Assembly (NCBI RefSeq): GCF_001007875.1
Contig: NZ_CP011412.1
Coordinates: 2,046,001 to 2,110,000 of the forward strand
Direction of reading: 5' to 3'
Source of the DNA: Sedimenticola thiotaurini
GTDB lineage: Bacteria; Pseudomonadota; Gammaproteobacteria; Chromatiales; Chromatiaceae
DNA: 64,000 bases
A program made the position numbers and the translations under genes. Shown here in pieces: positions 28,079 to 39,087 of the stretch (its first letter is position 1; the number at the start of each line of letters is the position of its first letter). Under the pieces are notes generated by a model. The model was not told the origin of the DNA. It did no database searches and worked only from the letters and a program-made list of their open reading frames with translations.

Positions 28079-29001
28079 CAACTCCCCGTCCCACTGGTCA
28101 GCAGAATCCGCCACACCAGCTCATCAAAATCGATTCCGGCTTCCCGGGCAGCCATGGGCACCAGGCTGTGACTGGTCATGCCGGGCACGGTATTCACCTC
28201 CAGCAGATAAGGCGCACCGGCCTCATCCAGCATGATGTCAACCCGCCCCCAGCCGCTGGCACCGACGGCGCGAAAGGCCTGCCCGGCAAGCCGTTTCAGC
28301 GCCTCCTCCTGGTCACTCGCCAGGCCGCAGGGACAGTGATAAGCGGTGCTGTCGGCCTGGTATTTGGCTTCATAGTCATAGAAGGTATTGGGCGTTTCGA
28401 TACGGATCAGCGGCAGTACCTGGTCATCCAGGATGGACGCCGTGTATTCGGCCCCGCTGATCCAGCGCTCCGCCATCACCTCAATGTCATAACCGGCTGC
28501 CTGTCGCCACGCCTCCTCCAGTTGTTGCCCGCTCTCCACCTTGGCCATGCCGATACTGGACCCTTCATGGGAGGGCTTGATCATCAACGGGAAACCGAGC
28601 GCTTCGGCCCGTTCCAGATCGGCCGCCTGCTCCAGCATGACAAATTCGGCCGTAGGCAGACCCAGTCCGGCCCACAGCAGTTTGCAGCGGTACTTATCCA
28701 TGCCCAGAGCGGAACCGGCCACGCCGCAACCGGTGTAAGGCATACCGATATTCTCTAACGCTCCCTGGATCACGCCATCCTCACCACCACGACCGTGCAG
28801 CATGATAAAGGCCCGGTCGTACTGCTCCTGCTGCAGCAGGCTGAGCACATCACGTCCCACATCCACACCATGGGCATCCACACCGCGCCGTACCAACGCC
28901 TCCAGCACCGCCTGACCACCCTGTAGCGAAACCTCCCGTTCTGCCGAAAGTCCACCCATCAGCACCGCCACCTTCCCGAAATCTGCCGCCTTTACTGTCA
29001 T
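28078..29001 (-). CDS. ddlB: D-alanine--D-alanine ligase
   Basis: Joins two D-alanines for the peptidoglycan stem, an ATP-grasp enzyme. The 307-residue protein has KVAVLMGGLSAEREVSL at the N-terminus, HGRGGEDG near 69-76, KPSHEGSSIGM near 147-157, and EVNTVPGMTSHSLVP near 270-284 with the metal-binding Glu and Asn. Its ATG overlaps the murB stop (ATGA). Confidence 0.97.
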   Translation of the reverse strand: MTVKAADFGKVAVLMGGLSAEREVSLQGGQAVLEALVRRGVDAHGVDVGRDVLSLLQQEQYDRAFIMLHGRGGEDGVIQGALENIGMPYTGCGVAGSALGMDKYRCKLLWAGLGLPTAEFVMLEQAADLERAEALGFPLMIKPSHEGSSIGMAKVESGQQLEEAWRQAAGYDIEVMAERWISGAEYTASILDDQVLPLIRIETPNTFYDYEAKYQADSTAYHCPCGLASDQEEALKRLAGQAFRAVGASGWGRVDIMLDEAGAPYLLEVNTVPGMTSHSLVPMAAREAGIDFDELVWRILLTSGTGS

Positions 29002-29906
29002 GGCTGCCCTCCCGCCTCACCGACGATATGCACCTCTGTAATCAGCTCCACGCCGCTGTCCGACTTCACCTGTTGCCGCACCCGCTGAATCATCGCTTCA
29101 ATATCCGCTGCCGTGGCATCGCCCCGGTTGATAATGAAGTTGGCGTGCTTTTCCGAAACCTGGGCGCCGCCAATCACCGTCCCCTTCAATCCCGATGCCT
29201 CGATCAACCGCGCCGCATGATCACCAGGCGGGTTTCTGAATACTGAGCCACAACTGGGCTGCCCGATCGGCTGGCTGCTGTTGCGGCGCTCCAGCAAGCT
29301 CCGGATGCGCTGCTGACTCTCCCTCACATCGCCCGGCTCCAGACCCAGGGTGGCGGCCAGAAACCACTCATCGCCTGGACGCTGCACACTCCGGTAGGCG
29401 ACCTGGAACTCTTCCGGCAGGCGCCGGTGCGATTGCCCCGATCGGTCCACCGTCTCAATCGCAGCCACCCGGCTCCAGGTCTCGCCACCAAAGGCGCCGG
29501 CATTCATCGCCAGGGCACCACCGAAAGTACCCGGGATACCGGTCAGAAACTCCACGCCACAGAGCCCCTGGCGTGCTGCAAAGCGCGCCACCCGGGCACA
29601 GCTGACGCCCGCCTCGACCCGCAGTTCGGTATCCGACACCAGTGCCATCTCATCCAGCCGGCCCTGGGTCAGGATCACGGTGCCGTTGAATCCACCATCC
29701 CGAATCAGCAGATTACTGCCCAGCCCGAGCCACAGCAGCGGCTCATCCGGCGGCAGCGTGGCGAGAAACTGACACAGATCCGCGCTGTCGGCCGGCCGGT
29801 AGAACTGGCGTGCCGGACCACCCACCCGCCAGGTGGTGTAGCGGGCCAACGGCTCGTTGAACCGCCGCTCGCCCCGCAATATGGCGCTGTCCCGTGCCGT
29901 CATCAC
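28998..29906 (-). CDS. murB: UDP-N-acetylenolpyruvoylglucosamine reductase
   Basis: FAD enzyme that reduces UDP-GlcNAc-enolpyruvate to UDP-MurNAc. The 302-residue reading starts at GTG 29906; the next codon is ATG (29903), which would give 301 residues and overlaps the stop of the small upstream frame (TGATG). The FAD-binding segment has GLGSNLLIRDGGF; the substrate region has FLTGIPGTFGGALAMNAGAFG, with catalytic Ser and Glu in SCGSVFRNP and a late ITEVHIVG. It is a short, type II-like MurB without the extra E. coli loop. Confidence 0.95.
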   Translation of the reverse strand: MMTARDSAILRGERRFNEPLARYTTWRVGGPARQFYRPADSADLCQFLATLPPDEPLLWLGLGSNLLIRDGGFNGTVILTQGRLDEMALVSDTELRVEAGVSCARVARFAARQGLCGVEFLTGIPGTFGGALAMNAGAFGGETWSRVAAIETVDRSGQSHRRLPEEFQVAYRSVQRPGDEWFLAATLGLEPGDVRESQQRIRSLLERRNSSQPIGQPSCGSVFRNPPGDHAARLIEASGLKGTVIGGAQVSEKHANFIINRGDATAADIEAMIQRVRQQVKSDSGVELITEVHIVGEAGGQP

Positions 29907-30061
29907 GTGGGCTTATCTCCCGATTTGCCTGAACGGTTGGGTGGTTTGATCGCCGTGCCTGTCTGGCGGGTCATGACGGACGCTTTGTCCCGCAACGGAT
30001 AGATCCCCACCAGCGGCTCACCACAACCCATATGTAAACGTCGTCCCATCCCTTCGGTCAT
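29903..30061 (-). CDS. Candidate small protein encoded between murC and murB
   Basis: A 52-codon frame that exactly fills the gap between murC and murB. Its ATG (30061-30059) overlaps the murC stop as ATGA, and its TGA (29905-29903) overlaps both possible murB start codons. A strong Shine-Dalgarno GGGGAGG (30068-30074) sits six bases upstream, inside the end of murC. The peptide begins [19 protein letters not shown], contains [12 protein letters not shown] and a basic, proline/glycine-rich tail ([15 protein letters not shown]). It has no membrane segment or signal peptide. No family is recognised. Ribosome site and two overlaps in an operon where nearly every junction overlaps make translation likely; function is unknown. 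Confidence 0.55.
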   Translation of the reverse strand: MTEGMGRRLHMGCGEPLVGIYPLRDKASVMTRQTGTAIKPPNRSGKSGDKPT

Positions 30062-31503
30062 GCCGCACCTCCCCGCTGTTTGAACCAGTCGGGTAATTGG
30101 GCAGCCACCTGTCCGATATCACCCGCCCCCAGGGTCAGCACAATGTCGCCGTCCAGAATCATGCCGTCCAGCAGTTCCGGCAACTCGCTGATCGGATCGA
30201 CAAACACCGGGTCGACCTGTCCCCGGGCCCGCACCGCGCGACTCAGGGCGCGGCCGTCCGCTCCCGCTATGGGTGTTTCACCGGCGGCATAGACCTCCCC
30301 GAGCACCAGCACATCAGGACGGGAAAGCACCTGGGTGAAATCGTCAAACTGCTCCTGGGTGCGGCTGTAGCGGTGCGGTTGGAACACCAGCACCAACCGA
30401 CGATCCGGCCAGCCAGCCCGTACCGCGTCCAGGGTCGCCGCCACTTCCCGCGGATGGTGTCCGTAATCGTCCACCAACATGAACTGCCGACCATCGGCCA
30501 GACTGCATTCGGTGGCGTTGAAACGTCGCCCGATGCCCTCGAATTGCTCCAGGCCGCGCTGAATCGCCGATATATCCACACCCACTTCGTGGGCCACCAC
30601 GATCGCCGCCAGGGCATTGAGCACATTGTGCCGACCCGGCATATTGAGGGTCACATCGAATGGCGCTTCGCCACTGAAGGTAACCGTGAAATGGGTACGC
30701 AGCCCCTCCTGTCTGATACCGCTCACCCGGCAGTCCGCATCGTCCGATTCGCCGTAGGTAATCACCGGTCGCGTAATCCGGGAGAGCAGGCCGCGCACCT
30801 CTTCATCGTCGATACAGAGAATGGCCAAACCGTAGAACGGCAGGTGGTGCAGAAACTCGATAAAGGTCTGACGCAGACGGTTGAAGTCACCGCCGTAGGT
30901 AGTCATATGGTCCGCATCCACGTTGGTGACAATGGCCATCATGGGTTGCAGATAGAGGAACGAGGCGTCACTCTCATCCGCCTCCGCCACCAGATACTCA
31001 CCACCACCCAGGCGGGCATGGGTACCGGCAGAGTTGAGTCGTCCGCCGATCACAAAAGTCGGATCCAGCTCCCCTTCCGCCAACAGACTGGCCACCAGGC
31101 TGGTGGTGGTGGTTTTGCCATGGGTACCCGCCACCGCGATACCGAAATGGAAGCGCATCAATTCAGCCAGCATCTCCGCCCGGGGCACCACCGGGACACG
31201 CTGCTCCCGGGCCATGCGCACTTCCGGGTTGTCCTCCTTGACCGCTGTGGAGATCACCACGGCGTCGGCACCCTGGATATTGGATTCAGCATGGCCGATG
31301 TGGATGGTCGCCCCCTGCTTGGTCAAGCGGTTGATGGCCGGGTTAGTTTTCAGATCGGAACCGGATATCTGATAACCAAGATTGAGCATCACCTGGGCAA
31401 TACCGTTCATGCCCGCTCCGCCGATGCCGACAAAGTGCAGGTGACGAATCCGTCCCATGGTGGTGGCCGCCAGGCGACGCTGTGGTGTTTCACGCTTTTT
31501 CAT
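30058..31503 (-). CDS. murC: UDP-N-acetylmuramate--L-alanine ligase
   Basis: Adds L-Ala to UDP-MurNAc, the first Mur ligase step. ATG 31503, overlapping the murG stop (ATGA), is preferred over the open frame to 31524; this gives 481 residues. Key motifs are [14 protein letters not shown] in the N-terminal Rossmann domain, the ATP loop [11 protein letters not shown] near 125, [10 protein letters not shown] near 186, and the C-terminal [10 protein letters not shown]. Confidence 0.96.
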   Translation of the reverse strand: MKKRETPQRRLAATTMGRIRHLHFVGIGGAGMNGIAQVMLNLGYQISGSDLKTNPAINRLTKQGATIHIGHAESNIQGADAVVISTAVKEDNPEVRMAREQRVPVVPRAEMLAELMRFHFGIAVAGTHGKTTTTSLVASLLAEGELDPTFVIGGRLNSAGTHARLGGGEYLVAEADESDASFLYLQPMMAIVTNVDADHMTTYGGDFNRLRQTFIEFLHHLPFYGLAILCIDDEEVRGLLSRITRPVITYGESDDADCRVSGIRQEGLRTHFTVTFSGEAPFDVTLNMPGRHNVLNALAAIVVAHEVGVDISAIQRGLEQFEGIGRRFNATECSLADGRQFMLVDDYGHHPREVAATLDAVRAGWPDRRLVLVFQPHRYSRTQEQFDDFTQVLSRPDVLVLGEVYAAGETPIAGADGRALSRAVRARGQVDPVFVDPISELPELLDGMILDGDIVLTLGAGDIGQVAAQLPDWFKQRGGAA

Positions 31504-32579
31504 CGACCGGCCATCTCCTCGCAATAGTCCGCCACAACACCGGTGGCACCGGGCATGGCCAGGGCGCGGGCTTGCAGCGCCATCTCCAGCAACATGGTCC
31601 GATCCCGTAACAACTGCTTCAGCGACTCGGAAAACCCGTCCTGCTCCAGCTCCCGCTGGGGCAGCAATCGCGCCGCACCCGCATCCACCAGATAGCCGGC
31701 ATTGCGGGTCTGGTGATCATCCACGGCGTGGGGATAGGGCACCAGAATGGATGCCACACCGGCGGTTGCCAGCTCGCTGATGGTCAGGGCGCCGGCACGG
31801 CAGACCACCAGATCGGCCCAGGCGTAGGCTCCGGCCATATCCTGAATAAAATCAGTCACCTCGGCTGCTACCCCGAGTTGTCCATACAACGCCCGGGTGG
31901 TCTCGCTCTTGTCCCGACCGGCCTGATGACGCACCAGCGGTCGTTCACTGCTATCCAACCCCGCAATCACCCCGGGTAGGGATTGGTTCAGCGCCTGTGC
32001 GCCCAACGACCCTCCGATCACCAGTAACCGCACCGGTCCGGTGCGACCTTGCAGGCGCTCAGCAGGCCCCGGTAGTTCGGTGATCTCCCGGCGCACCGGA
32101 TTGCCACAGGCCACAGCCCCCACACCTTGTTTAAAACTGCCGGGAAACGCCTCGAAAACCCGGCTGGCCGCCCGGGACAGCCAGCTGTTGGTCATCCCCG
32201 GCACCGCATTCTGCTCATGGATCACCAACGGTATCCCCTGCAGACGCGCCATCAGGCCACCGGGACCGGAGACAAAGCCCCCCATTCCCAGCACCACAGC
32301 GGGCTTGCGGGCCCGCAGTATCCGCCCGCACTGGAGCATGGCGCGGGTCAGTTTGAACGGCGCCAGCAACCAGCGTTTCAGCCCATTGCCACGCAGACCC
32401 TTGATATCCACCAACTGGATTTCAATCCCATGCTCAGGTACCACCCGGGATTCAAAACTGTCCCGACTGCCGAGCCAGGAGACAGCCACGCCCCGCTCCC
32501 GCAGCGCCTCGGCCACCGCCAGGGCGGGAAAAACATGTCCACCGGTGCCACCGGCCATCAGCATCACGCCGCCCGCCAT
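31500..32579 (-). CDS. murG: Undecaprenyl-PP-MurNAc-pentapeptide GlcNAc transferase
   Basis: Peripheral membrane glycosyltransferase that converts lipid I to lipid II. The 359-residue reading starts at ATG 32579; ATG 32564 (sixth codon), which overlaps the ftsW stop as TGATG, is the other possibility. Motifs are [27 protein letters not shown] near 104-114, HEQNAVPG near 129, and [11 protein letters not shown] near 262. It overlaps ftsW and murC. Confidence 0.96.
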   Translation of the reverse strand: MAGGVMLMAGGTGGHVFPALAVAEALRERGVAVSWLGSRDSFESRVVPEHGIEIQLVDIKGLRGNGLKRWLLAPFKLTRAMLQCGRILRARKPAVVLGMGGFVSGPGGLMARLQGIPLVIHEQNAVPGMTNSWLSRAASRVFEAFPGSFKQGVGAVACGNPVRREITELPGPAERLQGRTGPVRLLVIGGSLGAQALNQSLPGVIAGLDSSERPLVRHQAGRDKSETTRALYGQLGVAAEVTDFIQDMAGAYAWADLVVCRAGALTISELATAGVASILVPYPHAVDDHQTRNAGYLVDAGAARLLPQRELEQDGFSESLKQLLRDRTMLLEMALQARALAMPGATGVVADYCEEMAGR

Positions 32580-33745
32580 GTCGCCCCCTCCTGCTCCACC
32601 GGCTCCGGGCGCAGCAGCTCGTAATCGATACGCAGCAGTATGGCCACCACCAGGATCGCCACGATGATGCTGTTACCGCCGTAACTCATGAACGGCAGAG
32701 TCAACCCCTTGGTCGGCAGCAGACCCACGTTGACGCCGATATTGATAAAGGACTGCATGCCGATCCACAGGCCGAAACCATAAGCCACATAGGCTGAGAA
32801 ACGCCGCCCGTGGGCCTCCGCCCGGGCACCGATACGGAAGGCGCGCCAGACAATGACGCCAAACAGGCTGATCACCACCACCGTCCCCAGCAGGCCGAAC
32901 TCCTCGCCGATAACCGCCATCAGGAAATCGGTATGGGCTTCCGGCAGATAGAACTGTTTCTGGATGCCATTACCCAGACCGACCCCGAACCACTCACCCC
33001 GGCCAAAGGCGATCAGCGCCTGGGCCAGTTGATAGCCGCTGTTCTGAACGTCGGCCCAGGGATCCAGGAAGGCGGTCACGCGCTGCAACCGGTAAGGGGA
33101 TACCAGCACCAGGCCCACCAGGGCCGACCCGGCCAGTCCGATCAGAATAGCGAACTGCCAGATCGGTACACCGCCCAGAAAAAGCATGCCCATCGCGGTG
33201 GCCAGCAGCACCGTGGTAGTGCCGAAATCGGGCTGTACCATAATCAGGGAGCAGGCGATCACCAGCAGCAGCATGGGCTTGATGAATCCCCAGATGCTGT
33301 GGGCCACCTCCAGCTGACGACGCACCAGGTAACCGGCGATATAGATCACCATGAACAGCTTCATGAATTCCGAGCTCTGCAGATTGAACGCACCAAGCGG
33401 TATCCAGCGGGTGGCACCATTCGCCTCCCGGCCGATACCCGGTACCAGCACCAGCAGCAGTAACAGCAACCCGGTAAAATAGAGCAGCGTACCGGAGCGC
33501 TCCCACAACGATACCGGTACCCGGGCAATAACCAGCGCTCCAGCCAGACCCAGGCCGATAGCAATCAGATGCCGATTCATATAGTAGAAAGGCGCATCGC
33601 TGATCCGGTGCAGGGAGGCGGAGGCGACCATCACCAGTCCAACTCCCAACAGCACCAGTGCGGCAAACAGCAACGGATAATCCAGAGACGGCAGTGGCCT
33701 GCGCCCCCCGCCAATCGTCGCTTGTCGATGGGTGGCCAGATTCAT
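32564..33745 (-). CDS. ftsW: SEDS peptidoglycan polymerase FtsW
   Basis: Ten-helix membrane glycosyltransferase that polymerises lipid II at the septum with FtsI. The 393-residue protein has the expected hydrophobic spans, the conserved loop segment PDFGTT near 185, EAHTDFLMAVIGEEFG near 285-300 and LLPTKGLTLPFMSYGG near 348-363. Its ATG overlaps the murD stop (ATGA). The cognate FtsI is encoded at 39087-40850. Confidence 0.96.
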   Translation of the reverse strand: MNLATHRQATIGGGRRPLPSLDYPLLFAALVLLGVGLVMVASASLHRISDAPFYYMNRHLIAIGLGLAGALVIARVPVSLWERSGTLLYFTGLLLLLLVLVPGIGREANGATRWIPLGAFNLQSSEFMKLFMVIYIAGYLVRRQLEVAHSIWGFIKPMLLLVIACSLIMVQPDFGTTTVLLATAMGMLFLGGVPIWQFAILIGLAGSALVGLVLVSPYRLQRVTAFLDPWADVQNSGYQLAQALIAFGRGEWFGVGLGNGIQKQFYLPEAHTDFLMAVIGEEFGLLGTVVVISLFGVIVWRAFRIGARAEAHGRRFSAYVAYGFGLWIGMQSFINIGVNVGLLPTKGLTLPFMSYGGNSIIVAILVVAILLRIDYELLRPEPVEQEGATWRAA

Positions 33746-35094
33746 GGGGTCAACCTCGCCACGGCATCGGCAAACATGTCGCCCCGCTGTTGATAGTTCT
33801 TGTACATGTCAAAACTGGCACAGGCCGGCGACAGCAGTACCCGGTCCCCCGGTTCGGCATAGCTGGCCGCCAGCAGCACCGCATCATCCATATCCTTGGC
33901 ATGCATTACCGGCACACTGCCATCCAACGCCTGTGCGATGCGGGGTGCGTCCCTGCCCAGCAGGACCACGGCGCGGGTATGCCGGGCCACGGCAGGGGTC
34001 AGCAGGGAGAAGTCTGCCCCCTTACCATCACCACCGGCAATCAGTACCGTGCGCTTCTCATCTGCCGTGGACAGCCCTTCCAGCGCCGCCACGCAGGCAC
34101 CCACATTGGTGCCCTTGGAGTCGTTGTACCAGCGCACCCCGACCGACTCTTTAATGAACTGGGTCCGATGGGAGAGACCGGAGAACTCTTCCAGGGTCCG
34201 CAGCATGGTCTCTTCCGGCAACTGCAGCAGGCTGCCCATCGCCAGGCAGGCCAGGGCATTGGCCACATTGTGCGTACCGGGGATTTTCAGTCTGGAGACG
34301 GGCATCAAGCGCTCGCTGCCACGGCAGAGCCAGGCTTCACCATCCGCTTCGCGGACGCCGAATACTCCCTCATCCGGTTGCCCCAGGGTAAAGAACTGAT
34401 CACCCTCCCTGTCCCGATTCATGGCCATCACCTGGGGGTCGTCCAAGTTGAACACCCCGGCCTCGGCATGGCGATACACGCTTGCCTTGGTATCCGCATA
34501 GGCCTGCAGATCCGGGTAACGATCCATGTGATCCGGTGAGATATTCAGGACAATCGCTACACTGGGTTTCAGGCTGTAGGTGGTTTCCAATTGGAAGCTG
34601 GAGAGCTCCAAAACGTAGAGCTCCACCTCATCTTTCAGGAGTGACAGGGCCGGATCACCCAGATTGCCGCCAACCGCCGCCTTGACCCCCGCATCCCGCA
34701 GCATGGCACCCAGCAGCGTGGTGACCGTACTCTTGCCATTCGAACCGGTAATTGCCACCACTGGCGCCCTGGCTGCCTGGGCAAACAGTTCGATATCCCC
34801 CACCACCGGCACACCCCGGGCCACCGCCTGTTGGATCAGGGGCTCACTCATGGGTACACCCGGGCTGACCACCAGTTGCTCGGCTGCGGCAAACGCATCC
34901 GGGTCGAATCCTCCCAGGAACAGGGCAATATCGGGTAACTCCTGGCGCAGCTCACTGAGCCCTGGCGGTGTCTCCCGGCTGTCGGTGATCGCTACCGGCA
35001 CGCCGCAGGCTGATAAATAACGGGCGCAGGAGAGCCCGGTCTTTCCCAGACCGACTATCAGACTCTTCCTGTTATTCAACGATTGCCGTTCCAT
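33742..35094 (-). CDS. murD: UDP-N-acetylmuramoylalanine--D-glutamate ligase
   Basis: Second Mur ligase, adding D-Glu. The 450-residue protein has LIVGLGKTGLSCARYL at the N-terminus, the ATP loop ITGSNGKSTVTTLLG near 115, YNDSKGTNVGA near 318 and the C-terminal LLSPACASFDMYKNYQQRG typical of MurD. It lies 30 bases downstream of mraY. Confidence 0.97.
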   Translation of the reverse strand: MERQSLNNRKSLIVGLGKTGLSCARYLSACGVPVAITDSRETPPGLSELRQELPDIALFLGGFDPDAFAAAEQLVVSPGVPMSEPLIQQAVARGVPVVGDIELFAQAARAPVVAITGSNGKSTVTTLLGAMLRDAGVKAAVGGNLGDPALSLLKDEVELYVLELSSFQLETTYSLKPSVAIVLNISPDHMDRYPDLQAYADTKASVYRHAEAGVFNLDDPQVMAMNRDREGDQFFTLGQPDEGVFGVREADGEAWLCRGSERLMPVSRLKIPGTHNVANALACLAMGSLLQLPEETMLRTLEEFSGLSHRTQFIKESVGVRWYNDSKGTNVGACVAALEGLSTADEKRTVLIAGGDGKGADFSLLTPAVARHTRAVVLLGRDAPRIAQALDGSVPVMHAKDMDDAVLLAASYAEPGDRVLLSPACASFDMYKNYQQRGDMFADAVARLTP

Positions 35095-35124
35095 AGACGT
35101 TTGTCGCTTCAGTGCCCGATACCG

Positions 35125-36207
35125 TTAACGTATTTTCAGACTGGCCAATCCGACCAGAACCAGAATGACCGTGATAATCCAGAACCGCACAATCACCCGC
35201 GGTTCCGGCCAACCCTGCAGTTCAAAATGGTGATGCAGCGGAGCCATACGGAAGATACGCCGCCCGGTGAGCTTGAACGAAGCCACCTGCAGCATCACCG
35301 AAACCGTCTCCATCACGAACACGCCGCCCATGATCACCAGCACCAGTTCCTGACGCACGATCACCGCCACCACACCCAGCGCGGCACCCAGCGCCAGTGC
35401 ACCCACGTCCCCCATGAACACCTGGGCCGGGTAGGCGTTGAACCAGAGAAACCCGAGACCGGCCCCCACCAGGGCGCCGCAGAAGATCACCATCTCACCC
35501 ACCCCGGGCAGATGGGGAATGAGCAGATAGTTGGCGATCTGGGCATGGCCTGAGGCGTAGGCGAAAATGCCCAGGGCACCCGCCACCAGGACGGTCGGCA
35601 TGATCGCCAGACCGTCCAGTCCGTCGGTCAGATTGACCGCGTTGCTGGTACCCACAATCACGAAATAACTGAGCAGCACAAACCAGGGACCCATGTCGAT
35701 CACCACGCTTTTCACAAACGGGATGATCAGCTGGGTCTCGGCCGGCACCGAAGCGGTACTGTAGAGTATCCAGGCCGCACCGGCGCCCACCAGGGACTGC
35801 CACAGGTACTTGTACCGGGCCGAGAGTCCGCGGGAGTCCTGCAACACCAGCTTCTTGTAATCGTCATAAAAGCCGATCAGACCAAACAGCAGGGTCACCA
35901 GGATAACGATCCAGACGTAGCGGTTATCCAGATTGGCCCAGAGCAGCGTACTGATCGCCACCGCCACCAGTAACAAGGTGCCGCCCATGGTCGGCGTACC
36001 CGCCTTGGATAGGTGACTCTGGGGACCATCGTTGCGCACGGTCTGGCCGATCTGGTGATGGGTCAGACGGCGAATCATCACCGGCCCGACGATGAACGAG
36101 ATCACCAGGGCCGTGAGAATGCCCAGGATGGCGCGCAACGTAAGGTATTGGAATACACTGAAACCACTGTTGAATTGGGTCAGGTAGTCGGCCAGATAAA
36201 CAAGCAT
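35125..36207 (-). CDS. mraY: Phospho-MurNAc-pentapeptide translocase MraY
   Basis: Membrane transferase that makes lipid I from UDP-MurNAc-pentapeptide and undecaprenyl phosphate. ATG 36207 (MLVYLADYL), one base after the murF stop, gives 360 residues, the standard length; the open frame to 36225 only adds six residues from within murF. About ten hydrophobic spans are visible, with GTPTMGG near 70, [20 protein letters not shown] near 190 and [14 protein letters not shown] near 265, which carry the catalytic aspartates. Confidence 0.96.
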   Translation of the reverse strand: MLVYLADYLTQFNSGFSVFQYLTLRAILGILTALVISFIVGPVMIRRLTHHQIGQTVRNDGPQSHLSKAGTPTMGGTLLLVAVAISTLLWANLDNRYVWIVILVTLLFGLIGFYDDYKKLVLQDSRGLSARYKYLWQSLVGAGAAWILYSTASVPAETQLIIPFVKSVVIDMGPWFVLLSYFVIVGTSNAVNLTDGLDGLAIMPTVLVAGALGIFAYASGHAQIANYLLIPHLPGVGEMVIFCGALVGAGLGFLWFNAYPAQVFMGDVGALALGAALGVVAVIVRQELVLVIMGGVFVMETVSVMLQVASFKLTGRRIFRMAPLHHHFELQGWPEPRVIVRFWIITVILVLVGLASLKIR

Positions 36208-36208
36208 C

Positions 36209-37570
36209 TCAGTCAGTCTCCCCATCGACCAGTACGCTAATAACTTTCTCCATACCGGCGCTGCGGGAGCCTTTCACCAGCACCCGGTCGCCCGGACGCA
36301 ACTGTTGCTGTAATCGTTCCAGCAAGGACTCCCGACTCGCAAAGCTGACGCCACCCTGCGCCAACTGTTCAGACGCTACGCCCGCCTTACCCACGGCGTA
36401 GAGATGCTCAATTCCGGCTGCCTGGGCCCGCGCCCCAAGCTCCCGATAGAAACCTTCAGTACCTGATCCCAGTTCACCCAGTTCGCCCAGCACCAGGAAA
36501 CGGCGTCCCGGCGCCTGAGCCAGTACCTCGATGGCGGCCCCGACCGAATCGGGATTGGCGTTATAACTGTCATCGATCAGCCAGACACCCTGTCGCCCCT
36601 GTCGGGGCTGCAGCCGTCCCCGGATCGGACGCATCGAGGCCAGTCCATTCACAATGCTCTGTTCACTCACCCCCACCTGGAGAGCGGCAGCGATGGCCGC
36701 CAGGGCGTTCATACGATTGTGCTCACCGGCCAGTGCCAACTCGATATCCAGCTCACCATTCGGGGTCAGCACAGCGAAGCGGCTGCTGAAACCCTGCGCA
36801 TGCCACTGCAGTTCCAGCCTGCCGGGACTGCTGACATCGGCCGGCTGCTGAATACCGAATGTGCAGATTCGCCGGCCGGCGGCAACACCACCCCAGAACG
36901 GCGCATAATTATCATCGGCGTTAAATACAAAACAGCCGGTCTCGGCTAGTCCGGAGACAATCTCGCTCTTCGCCTTGGCCACCCCTTCCAGATCACCGAA
37001 TCCTTCCAGGTGTGAACGACAGGCGTTGTTCAGCAGGGCCACATCCGGCCGGGCAATTTTGCTCAGATAACCGATCTCACCGGGGTGGTTAGCACCCATC
37101 TCAACAACCGCAAAATCCTCATCCTGCAGGCCCATCAGGGTCAGGGGCAGACCGATGTCATTGTTCAGGTTGCCCCGGGTGGCCAGCACACGACCCTGTT
37201 GAGCCAGGATCGCCGCGATCATCTCCTTGACCGTGGTCTTACCGTTACTGCCGGTCACCGCGATCACCTGTGCAGTGCTTTTCAGGCGCCATTCCGCCGC
37301 CATTTCACCCAGGGCAATGCGCGTATCCGCCACCACCAACTGGGGACAGTTGACCGGCATCTGCCGCTCCACCACCGCCGCCACCGCTCCCTTTGCCAGG
37401 GCCTGAGGCAGGTAGTCATGGCCATCGAAGTTGGGACCCTTGAGCGCCACGAACAGATCCCCTGCCGCTAATGAGCGGGTATCGGTACTGACGGCGCTAA
37501 ACCGGCCATCATCACCCAGGTGCCGGGCATGAATCGCCTGGGCCATCTCGGCGAGCGTGAATGCGATCAT
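36209..37570 (-). CDS. murF: UDP-MurNAc-tripeptide--D-Ala-D-Ala ligase
   Basis: Adds the D-Ala-D-Ala made by DdlB. The 453-residue protein has [24 protein letters not shown] (residues 31-54, the Mur N-terminal domain), the ATP loop [13 protein letters not shown] near 106, and [11 protein letters not shown] near 318. Its ATG overlaps the murE stop (ATGA). Confidence 0.96.
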   Translation of the reverse strand: MIAFTLAEMAQAIHARHLGDDGRFSAVSTDTRSLAAGDLFVALKGPNFDGHDYLPQALAKGAVAAVVERQMPVNCPQLVVADTRIALGEMAAEWRLKSTAQVIAVTGSNGKTTVKEMIAAILAQQGRVLATRGNLNNDIGLPLTLMGLQDEDFAVVEMGANHPGEIGYLSKIARPDVALLNNACRSHLEGFGDLEGVAKAKSEIVSGLAETGCFVFNADDNYAPFWGGVAAGRRICTFGIQQPADVSSPGRLELQWHAQGFSSRFAVLTPNGELDIELALAGEHNRMNALAAIAAALQVGVSEQSIVNGLASMRPIRGRLQPRQGRQGVWLIDDSYNANPDSVGAAIEVLAQAPGRRFLVLGELGELGSGTEGFYRELGARAQAAGIEHLYAVGKAGVASEQLAQGGVSFASRESLLERLQQQLRPGDRVLVKGSRSAGMEKVISVLVDGETD

Positions 37571-39087
37571 CGCCGCACCTCCTGGAGCACCTTCTCCACC
37601 TGCTCGCAGTCACTGAAATGGAGTACCTGATCGCCCACCAGTTGGTAGGTCTCATGGCCCTTTCCGGCAATCAGAATCAGGTCCCCCGGCTGGGCTTCCC
37701 GGATGCTGATGGCGATCGCCTCGGCACGATCCCGCACCACCTGCACGCCTTCCGCATCGGTCATGCCGGCGACGATCTCTGTAACGATACGGTCACCAGA
37801 TTCGGTACGGGGATTGTCATCGGTAACAATCACCCGATCCGCCAGTCGCTCGGCGATGGCACCCATCAGCGGCCGCTTGCCCCGATCCCGGTCGCCACCA
37901 CAACCAAACACGCAGACCAGCCGTCCCCCCACATGTTCACGCAGCGCCCCCAGGGCGTGCTCCAGGGCGTCGGGGGTATGGGCATAATCCACCACCACCA
38001 GTGGCTGGTCGCCACCACCCAGGCGCTGCATACGCCCGGTGACTGTCTCCACCCGGGCCAGTTTCTCCAGCGCTGTCTCCAACGGTGTGCCGCGATAGAG
38101 CAACACTGCCAGCACTGCCAGCAGGTTGCTGGCATTGAAACGTCCCAGCAATTGACTGGACAAGTGACCCTGTCCCCAACTGCTATCGATGGTCAGGGAC
38201 ATGCCATCAGCATTCGGGACGATCTCAGTTGCCCGAATCCAACGCCCGGTGGCGAGGACTTTTTCTGCATTGGTGCTGTAGCCGATTCGCTCCACCCGAT
38301 CCGGCAGTGCGACAAGTACCCGCTCGGCAAACGGGTCATCCATATTGAGTACGGCACAGTTGATGTGGCACTCAGTGAACAGCCGCAGCTTGGCAGCGGC
38401 ATACCCATCCATGTCGGTGTGATAATCGAGATGATCCTGGGTCAGATTGGTTAACAGCGCCACATCAAAACGGACCGCCGCTGCGCGATCCTGATCCAGG
38501 GCGTGGGAGGAGACCTCCATGGCGACCATGTCCGCGCCCCGGTTACGCAGATCCCGCAACTGGGCCTGTACCGTCACCGCATCGGGCGTGGTATGGCTGG
38601 CGCTCTCCAGCTCCCCGGGCAGGCCGTTGCCCACCGTACCAATCACGCCGCAGAGATGCTCCGGGCGGAACACCTGGGCGAGAAAATGGCTGCAACTGGT
38701 CTTGCCATTGGTACCGGTGATACCGAATACGGCCATGTGGTGGCTGGGATCGGCATAGAAGCGGCCCGCTATTGCGCTGACTTTGGCACTCAAGTCCACC
38801 ACCGAGCAGAGCGGAATCGACACGCTATCCGCCAGTGCCTGGATGGCATCCGGAGTCCACCGTTCATCCGGTTCGCAAACCACGGCGGCGGCTCCACGCT
38901 CCACCGCCTGGTGGACAAATTCAAGCCCGTGGTGGGAGATCCCCGCGCAGGCCAGAAACAGCGACCCCGGACGAATCTGTCGACTGTCCAGGGTCATGTC
39001 GGTGATATCACAGTCCGCCTGCTGATCCAGATCCACCCAGCCGGAAAGCAGCTGAGATAGTCGGAGACTGCGGGGCAAGTTAACCAT
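37567..39087 (-). CDS. murE: UDP-MurNAc-L-Ala-D-Glu:meso-diaminopimelate ligase
   Basis: Third Mur ligase. The 506-residue protein has DSRQIRPGSLFLAC near 31-44, GTNGKTSCSHFL near 122, and the DNPRTESGD block near 412, the motif that marks meso-diaminopimelate rather than lysine specificity. Its ATG shares a base with the ftsI stop (TAATG). Confidence 0.96.
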   Translation of the reverse strand: MVNLPRSLRLSQLLSGWVDLDQQADCDITDMTLDSRQIRPGSLFLACAGISHHGLEFVHQAVERGAAAVVCEPDERWTPDAIQALADSVSIPLCSVVDLSAKVSAIAGRFYADPSHHMAVFGITGTNGKTSCSHFLAQVFRPEHLCGVIGTVGNGLPGELESASHTTPDAVTVQAQLRDLRNRGADMVAMEVSSHALDQDRAAAVRFDVALLTNLTQDHLDYHTDMDGYAAAKLRLFTECHINCAVLNMDDPFAERVLVALPDRVERIGYSTNAEKVLATGRWIRATEIVPNADGMSLTIDSSWGQGHLSSQLLGRFNASNLLAVLAVLLYRGTPLETALEKLARVETVTGRMQRLGGGDQPLVVVDYAHTPDALEHALGALREHVGGRLVCVFGCGGDRDRGKRPLMGAIAERLADRVIVTDDNPRTESGDRIVTEIVAGMTDAEGVQVVRDRAEAIAISIREAQPGDLILIAGKGHETYQLVGDQVLHFSDCEQVEKVLQEVRR

